A stretch of DNA of 24,745 bases. Origin: Alistipes sp. CAG:435. Its GTDB lineage: Bacteria > Bacteroidota > Bacteroidia > Bacteroidales > UBA932. A model generated the notes under the pieces. That model did not search any database. It had not been told where the DNA came from and saw nothing but the letters and a program-made list of their open reading frames with translations. Both the position numbers and the translations under genes were made by a program. Where the stretch lies: assembly GCA_000433355.1 (NCBI GenBank), contig FR893140.1, positions 1 through 24,745 of the forward strand, read 5' to 3'. This document shows, one piece after another, positions 6,493-13,761 of the stretch; position 1 is the first letter of the stretch, and each line of letters opens with the position of its first letter.

Positions 6493-7680
6493 ATGAAAGC
6501 GATCATCGCCATAGATTCTTTCAAGGGATGCCTGACCTCGGCCGAGGCCGGGAAGGCGGCTCTTAAAGCATTCGCCGATGGAGAGGCCGAAGTCATTCCG
6601 GTTTCTGATGGCGGTGAAGGATTTTCGACAATTCTGACGGAGAGTCTGGGCGGATCATTCAGGACGGTTTCCTGCCACGATCCGCTCGGGCGTTCCATCA
6701 AAGCGAGATACGGAATCATCGGAAGGACCGCTATCATCGAAACCGCCGCGGCCAGCGGACTTGGCCTCCTTCGCAAGGATGAGCTCAATCCCCTTCTGGC
6801 CACCTCCTACGGCACAGGCGAATTGATCTCGGACGCTCTTGAATATGACTGTGAGGAGATTTGGCTGGGTCTTGGCGGCAGCGCCACCTGCGACGGCGGG
6901 ACCGGAATGCTGCAAGCGTTGGGCTACAGATTTCTGCCGGACGATAGCGGCTCATTCGTTTCCGGGGATGTCCAGCGAGCCGCTCCAAGAGAAGAGTCCG
7001 TTTCAAGGAATATCCCCAATGTCATTCTCAAAGACATTCACGGGATAGACATCCCGGAACGAAACAAGTTGTTGGATTCCTGCAAGATAACCGGATTCTA
7101 CGATGTCTCCGCACCATTCTGTGGTACGGGTGGGGCGGCAAGGATGTTCGCGCCGCAGAAAGGAGCGGATCCCGAAATGGTCGAATCGTTGGATGTCTGG
7201 CTCACAATGCTTTGCGAAGTCTATTCAAAATATTCAGGAAAAGATGTCTTGAATATTCCGGGAGCGGGGGCAGCCGGAGGAATCGGAGGGACGCTTGGCG
7301 GAGTGCTCGGAGCGTCAATGGTTCAAGGGATTCAAAAGGTTCTGGACATTTCAGGTTTGGACAGCAAGCTGGAGTCCTGCGACATTGTCATCACCGGCGA
7401 AGGTCGGGCGGACGCACAGACCCTCCGTGGCAAAGTACCTGTCGGGGTTCTTAAATATGTCAGAGCGCATACTGTTCCGGTTCATCGTCCCAAGGTCATC
7501 CTGATCGCCGGCCAAGTCTCTGACCGACAGCAGATTCTCAATGCCGGATTCGATGCCGTGCTCCAAATCACACCGGAAGGGATGCCTCTCTCCGAGGCCC
7601 TTGATCCAGTCACGGCCTCAGCCAACATCACGCAATCAATGCAGTCCTATCTCCAGCAAAGATGCTCGGGTGAAAAGTAA
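6493..7680 (+). CDS. glxK: Glycerate kinase (GlxK/GarK family)
   Basis: The enzyme phosphorylates D-glycerate with ATP; the GarK/GlxK family makes 2-phosphoglycerate, feeding glycolysis. The 395-residue protein starts MKAIIAIDSFKGCLTSAEAG and has the family signatures IPVSDGGEGFST, LGLGGSATCDGGTGMLQALG, YDVSAPFCGTGGAARMFAPQ, the glycine-rich GAGAAGGIGGTLGG, and VITGEGRADAQTLRGKVPVG near the C-terminus. The length is slightly above the usual ~375-380. The extra residues appear to lie after YRFLPDDSG in a polar segment (about residues 153-185). It lies 34 bases behind the aminotransferase gene and is probably co-transcribed. It ends at the double hairpin region shared with the convergent hydrolase gene. 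Confidence 0.93.
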   Translation: MKAIIAIDSFKGCLTSAEAGKAALKAFADGEAEVIPVSDGGEGFSTILTESLGGSFRTVSCHDPLGRSIKARYGIIGRTAIIETAAASGLGLLRKDELNPLLATSYGTGELISDALEYDCEEIWLGLGGSATCDGGTGMLQALGYRFLPDDSGSFVSGDVQRAAPREESVSRNIPNVILKDIHGIDIPERNKLLDSCKITGFYDVSAPFCGTGGAARMFAPQKGADPEMVESLDVWLTMLCEVYSKYSGKDVLNIPGAGAAGGIGGTLGGVLGASMVQGIQKVLDISGLDSKLESCDIVITGEGRADAQTLRGKVPVGVLKYVRAHTVPVHRPKVILIAGQVSDRQQILNAGFDAVLQITPEGMPLSEALDPVTASANITQSMQSYLQQRCSGEK

Positions 7681-7747
7681 AGTATTTCTCACCCCACAAT
7701 CCATTCAAGACTACTTTCGGGTGAAAAACCGGTCACTATTCACCCGA
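7668..7747. terminator. Two hairpins between convergent glxK and hydrolase genes
   Basis: The first hairpin pairs GGGTGA (7668-7673) with TCACCC (7689-7694). The second pairs TCGGGTGAA (7717-7725) with TTCACCCGA (7739-7747), perfect over 9 bp, and overlaps the 3' end of the hydrolase gene. TCGGGTGAA occurs as a direct copy in both (7666 and 7717), so alternative pairings are possible. T-rich stretches on either side fit termination in both directions. Confidence 0.65.
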
Positions 7748-8380
7748 TATTCCTAAAACCTCATAGATCTTAGGAATGAGGAACGAGAGAATATATTCAT
7801 ACTCCATAAAGTGAGTGCCGTCGTAGATGGTCCAGGTGCCGTCGCCGAAGTATTTTTTCCAGGTGCGGATGGAGACAACGCCGCTGCGCCGGTAATGGTC
7901 ACGGGTACCGAAAAAGGCATAGAAATAGTCCTTGCCACCGTTGCGTGGGGTATTTTGCAAAGCGTCGCCGAGAACCCGCCTCCACTTTTTCAAATGCTTA
8001 TAGGTGAAATGCAGTTTCTGGCGGTCACCCGGTTTTGGCCTGTAAATCCTGTCGAACAGAGCCGTGACGCCAGGAATCAAAGTCAGCCAGGCCAAGGCAA
8101 TGAAATATCGCGGAGCGTTCAGTGACGGGGAAACGAAAAGATGCGGATTACCCCTCAGCGCGATGGCGTGCGTGGCACCCATACTCTCCCCTATCACAAG
8201 ATCCGGCCGGACCTCCTCCGCCCAAGCGGCCAGCTGGCCTTGAGCGATTTCCGGATCAAAATCGTAAGTCCTGATGATGACCTCGAAATCAGGTCCCAGA
8301 TTATCCTTCAAAATGGACGGGATGCGGCTGTCACCGCCCCCGCCCATTCCGTGGACATAAAGTATAACGTATTTTCGCAT
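7736..8380 (-). CDS. Small alpha/beta hydrolase, YqiA/UPF0227-like esterase
   Basis: The 214-residue single-domain hydrolase opens ILYVHGMGGGGDS, with the His-Gly oxyanion region. It has the nucleophile elbow GESMG (S66), an acid in FFGTRDHY (D161) and the catalytic His in YDGTHFMEYEY (H190), a complete triad in the right order. There is no signal peptide, so it should be cytoplasmic. A central lysine/arginine-rich segment (about 110-145) forms the likely cap. Related small hydrolases act as carboxylesterases; the natural substrate is unknown. It lies 3 bases downstream of pssA and ends the rubrerythrin operon. Being next to a phospholipid gene hints at a lipid-ester substrate, but that is only suggestive. 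Confidence 0.8.
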   Translation of the reverse strand: MRKYVILYVHGMGGGGDSRIPSILKDNLGPDFEVIIRTYDFDPEIAQGQLAAWAEEVRPDLVIGESMGATHAIALRGNPHLFVSPSLNAPRYFIALAWLTLIPGVTALFDRIYRPKPGDRQKLHFTYKHLKKWRRVLGDALQNTPRNGGKDYFYAFFGTRDHYRRSGVVSIRTWKKYFGDGTWTIYDGTHFMEYEYILSFLIPKIYEVLGISGE

Positions 8381-8383
8381 CCG

Positions 8384-9106
8384 CTATTTTTTGGCGACCA
8401 AGTCGCTCATCGCCAGATTGATAAGTATGTACCCCAGGAAACTGGTCAGGAATATGAACGACCAGTGGGAACGTTCGACAAGCGCGATGATGGCCGCCAG
8501 TCCAACGATGACCAGAAAGGCGATTCGCTTCGCCACCTCCAGTTTAGAGGCTTTCTTTCCGCCACCGAACTTCATCGAGAACATCGGGATCTCGCAGATC
8601 AGAAGGTAGCACAGAATAAGTGTCAGAACCGGAATGAAAACCTGTCCCTGGCACCAATGCGCCAGAAAGCAGTCCGGCCGAACGGTCACAAGGGTCGCAA
8701 GTGATCCGCAGATCATAGCCGCCGCCGGGGTAGGCAGCCCGATGAAGCTGTCGTGCTGACGCTCGTCAAGGTTGAACTTGGCAAGCCTCAACGCTGAGAA
8801 TGCGGCGAGGACAAGCGGCAAATATTTCAGGATCCAAATGTCCGTCCCGCTGATCTGGTAAAGCATCACGGCAGGAAGCACTCCGAAGCTGACATCATCC
8901 GCCAGCGAATCCAACTCCTTTCCTATTTCTGAATATGCCTTCAGAAGCCTTGCGGCCAGTCCGTCGCAGAAATCAAAGACAGCGGCAAGGATCATCAGTT
9001 CGAATCCGAGTTCCAGCCGCCCGTTCAAAGAAGCGATTACCCCCAGAACTCCACAGAGGAGATTCATAGAGGTAATCGTGTTGGGAATATGTCTTATTAT
9101 ATTCAT
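8384..9106 (-). CDS. pssA: CDP-diacylglycerol--serine O-phosphatidyltransferase
   Basis: This inner-membrane enzyme joins CDP-diacylglycerol and serine to make phosphatidylserine, the precursor of phosphatidylethanolamine. The 240-residue protein shows the CDP-alcohol phosphatidyltransferase signature DG(x2)AR(x8)G(x3)D(x3)D in CDGLAARLLKAYSEIGKELD and the following LAD (D48, G49, A52, R53, G62, D66, D70). It begins with the conserved HIPNTITSMNLLCG. About six to eight hydrophobic helices are visible, including the last pair LVIVGLAAIIALV and WSFIFLTSFLGYILI. The length is usual for the short bacterial PssA type. The gene starts immediately after the stop of the C1 peptidase gene and is followed 3 bases later by the hydrolase gene. 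Confidence 0.92.
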   Translation of the reverse strand: MNIIRHIPNTITSMNLLCGVLGVIASLNGRLELGFELMILAAVFDFCDGLAARLLKAYSEIGKELDSLADDVSFGVLPAVMLYQISGTDIWILKYLPLVLAAFSALRLAKFNLDERQHDSFIGLPTPAAAMICGSLATLVTVRPDCFLAHWCQGQVFIPVLTLILCYLLICEIPMFSMKFGGGKKASKLEVAKRIAFLVIVGLAAIIALVERSHWSFIFLTSFLGYILINLAMSDLVAKK

Positions 9107-10291
9107 TTACTTTATTCCAAGTTTCTTCTTCAGATCCTTAGAGAGGGCATCCTTGTGGACGAGAACATCCATCGACTTCGCGCGCACGAACGAATCAGAG
9201 CAGTACCAGATTCCACCGTACTTGCTTGATGTTCCCCAAGAGTTCTTGACCATGAAATAGTTGGTACCGTTCTGATCCTTGGCCACACCGAAGATCTGCA
9301 TTCCGTGGTCATCAGTGGTGGTCTTGTTTTCAAAGCCTTCCTGACGGGACTCCTGGGTCACGGAAGCCTCCTTTGACAACTCGGCGACAACTTCCTTCTT
9401 CTCGCCGGCCTTGCCGATCCAACGCTCCTGATCAGAGCCCGTGGTCGCCTTAACATCATCGAGAAGCACACCGATTCCATTTCTGGTGAAGCCCTTCTCA
9501 CTCACGTCTGATCCCCAAGCGAGGGTATAACCCTTGTCGATAGCGTTGTAGATCACCTCCATGAACTCGTCCAGAGGAATGTTGTAGGCGGAGTCCCACC
9601 TCCAGTTGTCGGCGATCTCAATGATGAACGAAGTGTAGAACGGGTGGTGGGTGAACGAAGTGAGGGTCACATAGTCAGACGGAACGATTCCCATCTCGTC
9701 CCTGTAGGAGGCTGGGGTATAGTTCTTGCCGTTATATTCAAATGTCTCTGGGGTCTCGCCGAGGAAACTGTCCACGATGGCGTCAAAGCCTTTCTTCCAG
9801 TTCGTGGAAAGGGTTTTGTTAGGATTCTTGGCGATGGCCTCCACATAAGCCTTCGTGGTGGCGTCGAGTTCTCCGTGAATCGGGAGAGGCTGGAGTCCAG
9901 GCATCGCGTCCTGAGGCACAAGGCCGTAGTCCTCAATGACATGTAGAACATCATCAGCCTCTGAGCCGGCGGCGAAGTTTATGTGGCCGTCCGTGCGGAC
10001 ATATTTCACAGCCCTGTCCTTGTAGGAATGCGAGACAACGAACATCTCCGAGAAATCCGGGTAGAGTGTCGTGTCCTTGATGTTCTTGATTCTTATGGCC
10101 TCTGACTCAAGGAATCCGAGTGCCGAAAAGCACCAGCAGGTACTGGAACGGTACTGGTTCTTGACAGATGTGATAGGGTTCTCCTTCACAACGGTGAACT
10201 TGTACTCGGCCTCAGGCTGAGCCGGCTTTGGCTGCGCGTTTGCAGAAATAGAGACAAGCGCCACCGCCGCGGCAATGATGATTTTCTTCAT
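9107..10291 (-). CDS. Secreted C1 (papain-like) peptidase, bleomycin hydrolase/PepC type
   Basis: The 394-residue protein has a signal peptide (MKKIIIAAAVALVSISANAQ, cleavage likely after ANA), so it is exported to the periplasm or beyond. The papain-type residues are in order: oxyanion Gln in VKNQYRSSTCWCFSALG (Q46), nucleophile C52, His in DDHGMQIFGVA (H329) and Asn in VKNSWG (N350). The large insert between Cys and His, with YNIPLDEFMEVIYNAI, matches the bleomycin hydrolase/aminopeptidase C subfamily (C1B), which trims peptides from the N-terminus. Most family members are cytosolic; secreted versions are common in Bacteroidales. The gene starts 5 bases after rubrerythrin. A role in peptide scavenging is the likely function. 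Confidence 0.9.
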   Translation of the reverse strand: MKKIIIAAAVALVSISANAQPKPAQPEAEYKFTVVKENPITSVKNQYRSSTCWCFSALGFLESEAIRIKNIKDTTLYPDFSEMFVVSHSYKDRAVKYVRTDGHINFAAGSEADDVLHVIEDYGLVPQDAMPGLQPLPIHGELDATTKAYVEAIAKNPNKTLSTNWKKGFDAIVDSFLGETPETFEYNGKNYTPASYRDEMGIVPSDYVTLTSFTHHPFYTSFIIEIADNWRWDSAYNIPLDEFMEVIYNAIDKGYTLAWGSDVSEKGFTRNGIGVLLDDVKATTGSDQERWIGKAGEKKEVVAELSKEASVTQESRQEGFENKTTTDDHGMQIFGVAKDQNGTNYFMVKNSWGTSSKYGGIWYCSDSFVRAKSMDVLVHKDALSKDLKKKLGIK

Positions 10292-10296
10292 AAATT

Positions 10297-10836
10297 TTAA
10301 TAGTTCTCAGCCTTGATTTGGAAATAACTTCTCGGGTGCTTGCAGACAGGGCAGACCTCCGGAGCCTTCTTGCCGATCACGATGTGGCCGCAGTTAGAGC
10401 ACTCCCAGATCATGTCCTCGTCCTTGGAGAACACCACCGCATCCTGCACATTCTTCAGCAGCTTCCTGTAGCGCTCCTCGTGGGTCTTCTCGATCGCCCC
10501 GACCTTCTCGAACAGGAAAGCGATCTCGTCGAACCCTTCCTCCTTCGCGGTCTTGGCGAATCCGGCGTACATGTCGGTCCACTCGTAGTTCTCCCCTGCC
10601 GCGGCGTCCGCAAGGTTCTCCTCCGTAGAAGGCACCCCGCCGTTGTGCAGAAGCTTGAACCAGATCTTGGCGTGCTCCTTCTCGTTCTTCGCCGTATCCT
10701 CGAACAGCTTGCCTATCTGCACATAGCCATCCTTGGCGGCCTTCGAGGCATAATACAAATACTTAGTGTGAGCCTGGCTCTCCCCCGCGAACGCGGTGCG
10801 CAGGTTCTCCTCGGTTTTCGATCCTTTAAGTTCCAT
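10297..10836 (-). CDS. rbr: Rubrerythrin
   Basis: This is a cytoplasmic non-haem diiron peroxidase that reduces hydrogen peroxide in anaerobes. The N-terminal ferritin-like four-helix domain (1-130) carries the diiron ligands: AFAGES (E19), NEKEHAKI with its ExxH (E52, H55), the GENYEW Glu (E85) and AIEKTHEERY (E116, H119). The C-terminal rubredoxin-like domain has two CxxC knuckles, ECSNCGH (C146, C149) and VCPVCKHP (C162, C165), for one iron. The length of 179 is close to other rubrerythrins. ATG at 10836 (MELKGSKTEENL) is the conserved start. It is the first gene of a tight four-gene unit. The tandem 28-bp promoter duplication lies about 150 bases upstream. Confidence 0.96.
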   Translation of the reverse strand: MELKGSKTEENLRTAFAGESQAHTKYLYYASKAAKDGYVQIGKLFEDTAKNEKEHAKIWFKLLHNGGVPSTEENLADAAAGENYEWTDMYAGFAKTAKEEGFDEIAFLFEKVGAIEKTHEERYRKLLKNVQDAVVFSKDEDMIWECSNCGHIVIGKKAPEVCPVCKHPRSYFQIKAENY

Positions 10837-10987
10837 ATTCTATGAATATTAAATATAACCTTTTGTGTTCCTTTCCGTGCCTTTGCCGCCCCGAGTCCAT
10901 CATCCATCCCCAAGTGAGCCTCCGGCAGATACTTCCTTCCGCCTTTCGTCAACATCATTCATTCCCCCCGAGCCACAAGACACCGGC

Positions 10988-11043
10988 CTTGCAAATGTAA
11001 TAAAATTAACTTGATCTTGCAAATGTAATAAAATTAACTTGAT
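10988..11043 (-). promoter_or_regulatory. Duplicated 28-bp promoter unit upstream of rbr
   Basis: Two identical 28-bp copies stand head to tail (10988-11015 and 11016-11043). Read on the minus strand, each contains TACATTTG, a perfect TAnnTTTG -7 element (10992-10999 and 11020-11027). The TTTG of the upstream copy (11020-11023) lies 20 bases from the downstream TACATTTG, the correct position for a Bacteroidota -33 element. The duplication therefore builds a full consensus promoter. The predicted start near 10985 leaves a leader of about 150 bases before the rbr ATG at 10836. Confidence 0.7.
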
Positions 11044-11493
11044 AAAGAAAGCCCTCCACGACTATTGGTCACGCGAACCGTTTACGGGTCCCCTCCAGAG
11101 GAGCAAAAACAGGCAATATCGCTCCCATCGATGGCAAATTAACGTATGACGGCAGCATAACACGACAGAAATGCCACCGTGACCTACAGAGGAACGCTCC
11201 CGGGCAGCACTTCAAGCCGATTTCGCTCCCGTAGAGGGCAACGAGGTGTCCCCCGGCGACACTTTCTGGCAAAAACGTTGCCCAGGAACACGCCCCATCG
11301 TATCCAATAATGACAAAGAATGCAGTTCCCGCAAGGTATATTGGTTTTACGAAGAGATATTCATAAATTTGTCGGAAGGGAAAAAGATAGTATTCACACT
11401 TGCGTTGTTTGCGGTTATGGGCTATCCTATAAATCAATAAAATCGGGCAAAGACTATATTGGCTATATTCACAACCATCATTTTTGACAGAAT
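11044..11493. other. 450 bp without a convincing gene
   Basis: No ORF here has family-like features; those present are short and cysteine-rich or start inside neighbours. Visible structure includes a degenerate duplication, CGCTCCC-T-GA-GGCAA, at 11120-11137 and 11224-11241 (15 of 18 identical), the palindrome CCATCGATGG (11125-11134), and a GTGTC/GACAC stem at 11249-11265. The right part (from about 11330) is A/T-rich and should contain the promoter of the DUF1810 gene. It may be a decayed gene or an intergenic repeat element. Confidence 0.5.
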
Positions 11494-11931
11494 ATGAGCA
11501 TAACAAGATTCAAGGAGGCGCAGGAGCGCTTCGGGGAGTATGAGACGGCGCTGGAGGAGATCCGGCAGGGACGGAAGAGATCTCACTGGATCTGGTATAT
11601 ATTCCCGCAACCCAAGGGGTTGGGAAGAAGTTACAACTCTGAATATTATGGGATCGCATCGTTGGAGGAGGCTAAGGAATATCTTGGAGACGCGGTGCTG
11701 AGGGGACGGCTGCTGGAGATTTCAAAGGCGCTGATAGAGCACAAGGAAGAGGATATTCATAGCATTATGGGAGGAATTGACGCACAGAAGCTGCGCTCCT
11801 CGATGACGCTGTTTGAATCCGCCGCTGGCGATGACGATGGATGCAAGGTCTTTGGAGAGATTCTTGACACCTTCTTTGACGGCAAAAGGGACGGGCGCAC
11901 CCTCGGGATGCTCAAGGTGCAAGAAAAATAA
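11494..11931 (+). CDS. DUF1810 family protein
   Basis: The 145-residue cytoplasmic protein matches the DUF1810 pattern. It opens with RFKEAQERFGEYETALEEIRQGRKRSHWIWYIFPQ, split here by its hallmark HWIWYIFPQ, followed by KGLGRSYNSEYYGIASLEEAKEYL and the C-terminal SMTLFESA segment. The family is small, helical and of unestablished biochemical function. Members often sit beside NAD/ADP-ribose-related genes, but no such neighbour is seen here. The ATG at 11494 directly follows an A/T-rich stretch with CATTTTTG, one mismatch to the -7 element, so the leader may be very short. The TerB-like gene follows on the same strand after 73 bases. Confidence 0.85.
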   Translation: MSITRFKEAQERFGEYETALEEIRQGRKRSHWIWYIFPQPKGLGRSYNSEYYGIASLEEAKEYLGDAVLRGRLLEISKALIEHKEEDIHSIMGGIDAQKLRSSMTLFESAAGDDDGCKVFGEILDTFFDGKRDGRTLGMLKVQEK

Positions 11932-12004
11932 AGAGCGGAAACCGACATTTGGATTTCCGTAAGAAAAACGTTAAGTTTGAAACGAGGAAACACGTAAAAG
12001 ACAG

Positions 12005-13498
12005 ATGCAGAACCTTGATTCCATAGACCTCAGCGCGACTCAGCGGCGGGCGGTAATGAAACTTGCGGTTGAGTTGGTGAAAGCGGACGACCGGATCCAC
12101 TCGAAAGAGGTCGCGGTGCTGGACAAATTGCAGTCCGGGCTTGGGCTTGATCAGGAGGAGCTGGATCTTACACACTACCTGTCTTTGGAGAGTGCAGTGG
12201 ATTGTCTCAAGAATCTTGAGGAAGAGCCGACAAGGCGCATCATCAACCTTTTCAACGAGATAATGTGCTCGGACAACGACATCGACTTCGAGGAGAATCT
12301 TCTGTTGCTCTCAATCTCAATGTCTTGCGACAGCGGATCCAGAGACTGGTGCAGGATTCTGTCCGCGGACGCAGCCGAATCCGAAGCGCCTGAAAAGCAA
12401 ATCGTCTTTCTTGAAGGCCAAACTTCGGAAGCGGCGCATCTGGTTCTCGATGACAAATACGACAACTTACTCATTTCAAAGGCATTCGGCGACATCGGAA
12501 TCGAGTTTTTCTACCTTCCGGACATTATTCGAGAGTTCGGGCAACATCTTGAGGACGATGACAAATTCGGGCTTCTCCAGCGTTCGATGGAATACCTCGT
12601 GCCGGCCGGAGACAAAATCAAACTGAATAATCTGAAGGAATCACTGGCGACCCTCGACACCAGAACCTTCTACCACCTCATCCTTTCAAGGTTCAACATT
12701 GATCCTGAGCGGATTCCGTACCAAGCGTTCCTGCTCGTCAAAATCAGGGACAGCCATATTCTTGACGACAGCGACACGATGCGCCGCACGGTGGATTTCC
12801 TCTGCATAGACATCTCATCCGAGGTCAAAAAACGAATCCTGGCTTTCGTCTCCCGCTTCGACGAGCGCCGCGACCTCCTCTCCTACAAAGGCTACTACAA
12901 GTTCCTGTACGACTATCTCAGTTCAGAGGCGAAAATCACCAACCCCATCAGCATCAACTCAAAAGGCGACTTCATCCTCGGCTCGGGCGAGATCATCAGG
13001 TTCAAATCCGCCCCCCAGGCGAAAACCCTCTACGTGCTTCTTCTGAGCCGCGGCCACAAAGGAATCTCCCAAACCGACTTCAACAAAGCCGTCTCATTTC
13101 TCAAAGCACTGGACATCAATGAATATCTCACCTCATCCGGCGATTTCGACTTTCCGCGTTTCAATGAATATCTCGCCGGCAAGGCTGATGAATATGCCCG
13201 GATCATCCTCGACACGATCACAATCTACCGCACGCTTTCGACCAAGGACTGCCAGAAGAAGAATTTCCTTGAATATATCCAGAGCATCCTCCAGCACCGC
13301 AGTTCGCTGAAGACCTACATCAACTCCGGTTTCGCTTCCGCCAGGAAACTCGCTAATCCGGAGCACTTTACGGTCCGTTTCGACACCGCTTCCCAAACAT
13401 ACTCAGTGTCGGCCAGTCCATCGCTTTTCACCTCAACCTTAGGTTCCACAAGCACCAAGCCTCTTACCGAGACTGCTTTCTGGCACTCTCTTAGGTAG
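12005..13498 (+). CDS. TerB-like domain protein with a probable C-terminal winged-helix segment
   Basis: The 497-residue protein has no signal peptide or membrane segment. The N-terminal 100 residues resemble the TerB/tellurite-resistance fold: ATQRRAVMKLAVELVKADD, then HSKEVAVLDKLQ, with acidic metal-site-like positions repeated in IMCSDNDIDFEEN. The middle (120-300) is helical and unassigned. Residues 320-360 (IIRFKSAPQAKTLYVLLLSR, then KGISQTDFNKAV) look like a winged-helix/OmpR-type wing and helix. The rest is unassigned, ending in a Ser/Thr-rich tail. TerB domains are linked to stress and membrane-associated complexes, but no other ter genes are present, so the function is unknown. The N-terminal assignment is moderately sure, the winged helix less so. 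Confidence 0.65.
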   Translation: MQNLDSIDLSATQRRAVMKLAVELVKADDRIHSKEVAVLDKLQSGLGLDQEELDLTHYLSLESAVDCLKNLEEEPTRRIINLFNEIMCSDNDIDFEENLLLLSISMSCDSGSRDWCRILSADAAESEAPEKQIVFLEGQTSEAAHLVLDDKYDNLLISKAFGDIGIEFFYLPDIIREFGQHLEDDDKFGLLQRSMEYLVPAGDKIKLNNLKESLATLDTRTFYHLILSRFNIDPERIPYQAFLLVKIRDSHILDDSDTMRRTVDFLCIDISSEVKKRILAFVSRFDERRDLLSYKGYYKFLYDYLSSEAKITNPISINSKGDFILGSGEIIRFKSAPQAKTLYVLLLSRGHKGISQTDFNKAVSFLKALDINEYLTSSGDFDFPRFNEYLAGKADEYARIILDTITIYRTLSTKDCQKKNFLEYIQSILQHRSSLKTYINSGFASARKLANPEHFTVRFDTASQTYSVSASPSLFTSTLGSTSTKPLTETAFWHSLR

Positions 13499-13672
13499 TC
13501 CGTTGGACGCATCATACTGAATTTCAATCTATTACAGATTACTGCCAGCCAACACGAGAGGGCAGGATTACACAACAATATGGTCATCAAGGAGTTACAG
13601 TTCAGCCACATTTTAAACCAATCACGGGATATTGATTTCAGGAGACAATACAGCGACATTGTTGTCAAGTAG
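13499..13672 (+). pseudogene. Possible coding remnant in frame after the TerB-like gene stop
   Basis: Directly after the TAG at 13496-13498 the same frame stays open for 57 codons to a TAG at 13670-13672. The residues look protein-like: ITASQHERAGLHNNMVIKEL, then FSHILNQSRDIDFRRQYSDI. There is no good start codon except an internal ATG (13579), and I do not recognise it. It could be the tail of a decayed gene, readthrough extension, or chance. The bases from 13673 to the ATPase start hold nothing recognisable. Confidence 0.3.
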
Positions 13673-13761
13673 TGTGTTTATTTTCCAAACGGTTGGATTC
13701 CTGGCGGAAGAGTCTGGAATGAGCGTTATCTTAGCGGACTCCAAGTAAGAGTTATAGGATT

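Noticed and set aside
9040..9120. pssA and C1 peptidase touching genes as a fusion
   Set aside because: The peptidase ends in its own stop at 9107-9109 and pssA begins with its own ATG and conserved N-terminus, so they are adjacent separate genes.
10988..11043. Two 28-bp repeats as a CRISPR remnant
   Set aside because: The copies are adjacent with no spacer and contain promoter elements, and no cas gene is nearby.
11069..11506. 145-codon minus-strand frame in the gap before the DUF1810 gene
   Set aside because: It is cysteine-rich with no domain-like pattern, starts inside the divergent DUF1810 gene and has no promoter-like element. Treated as non-coding.
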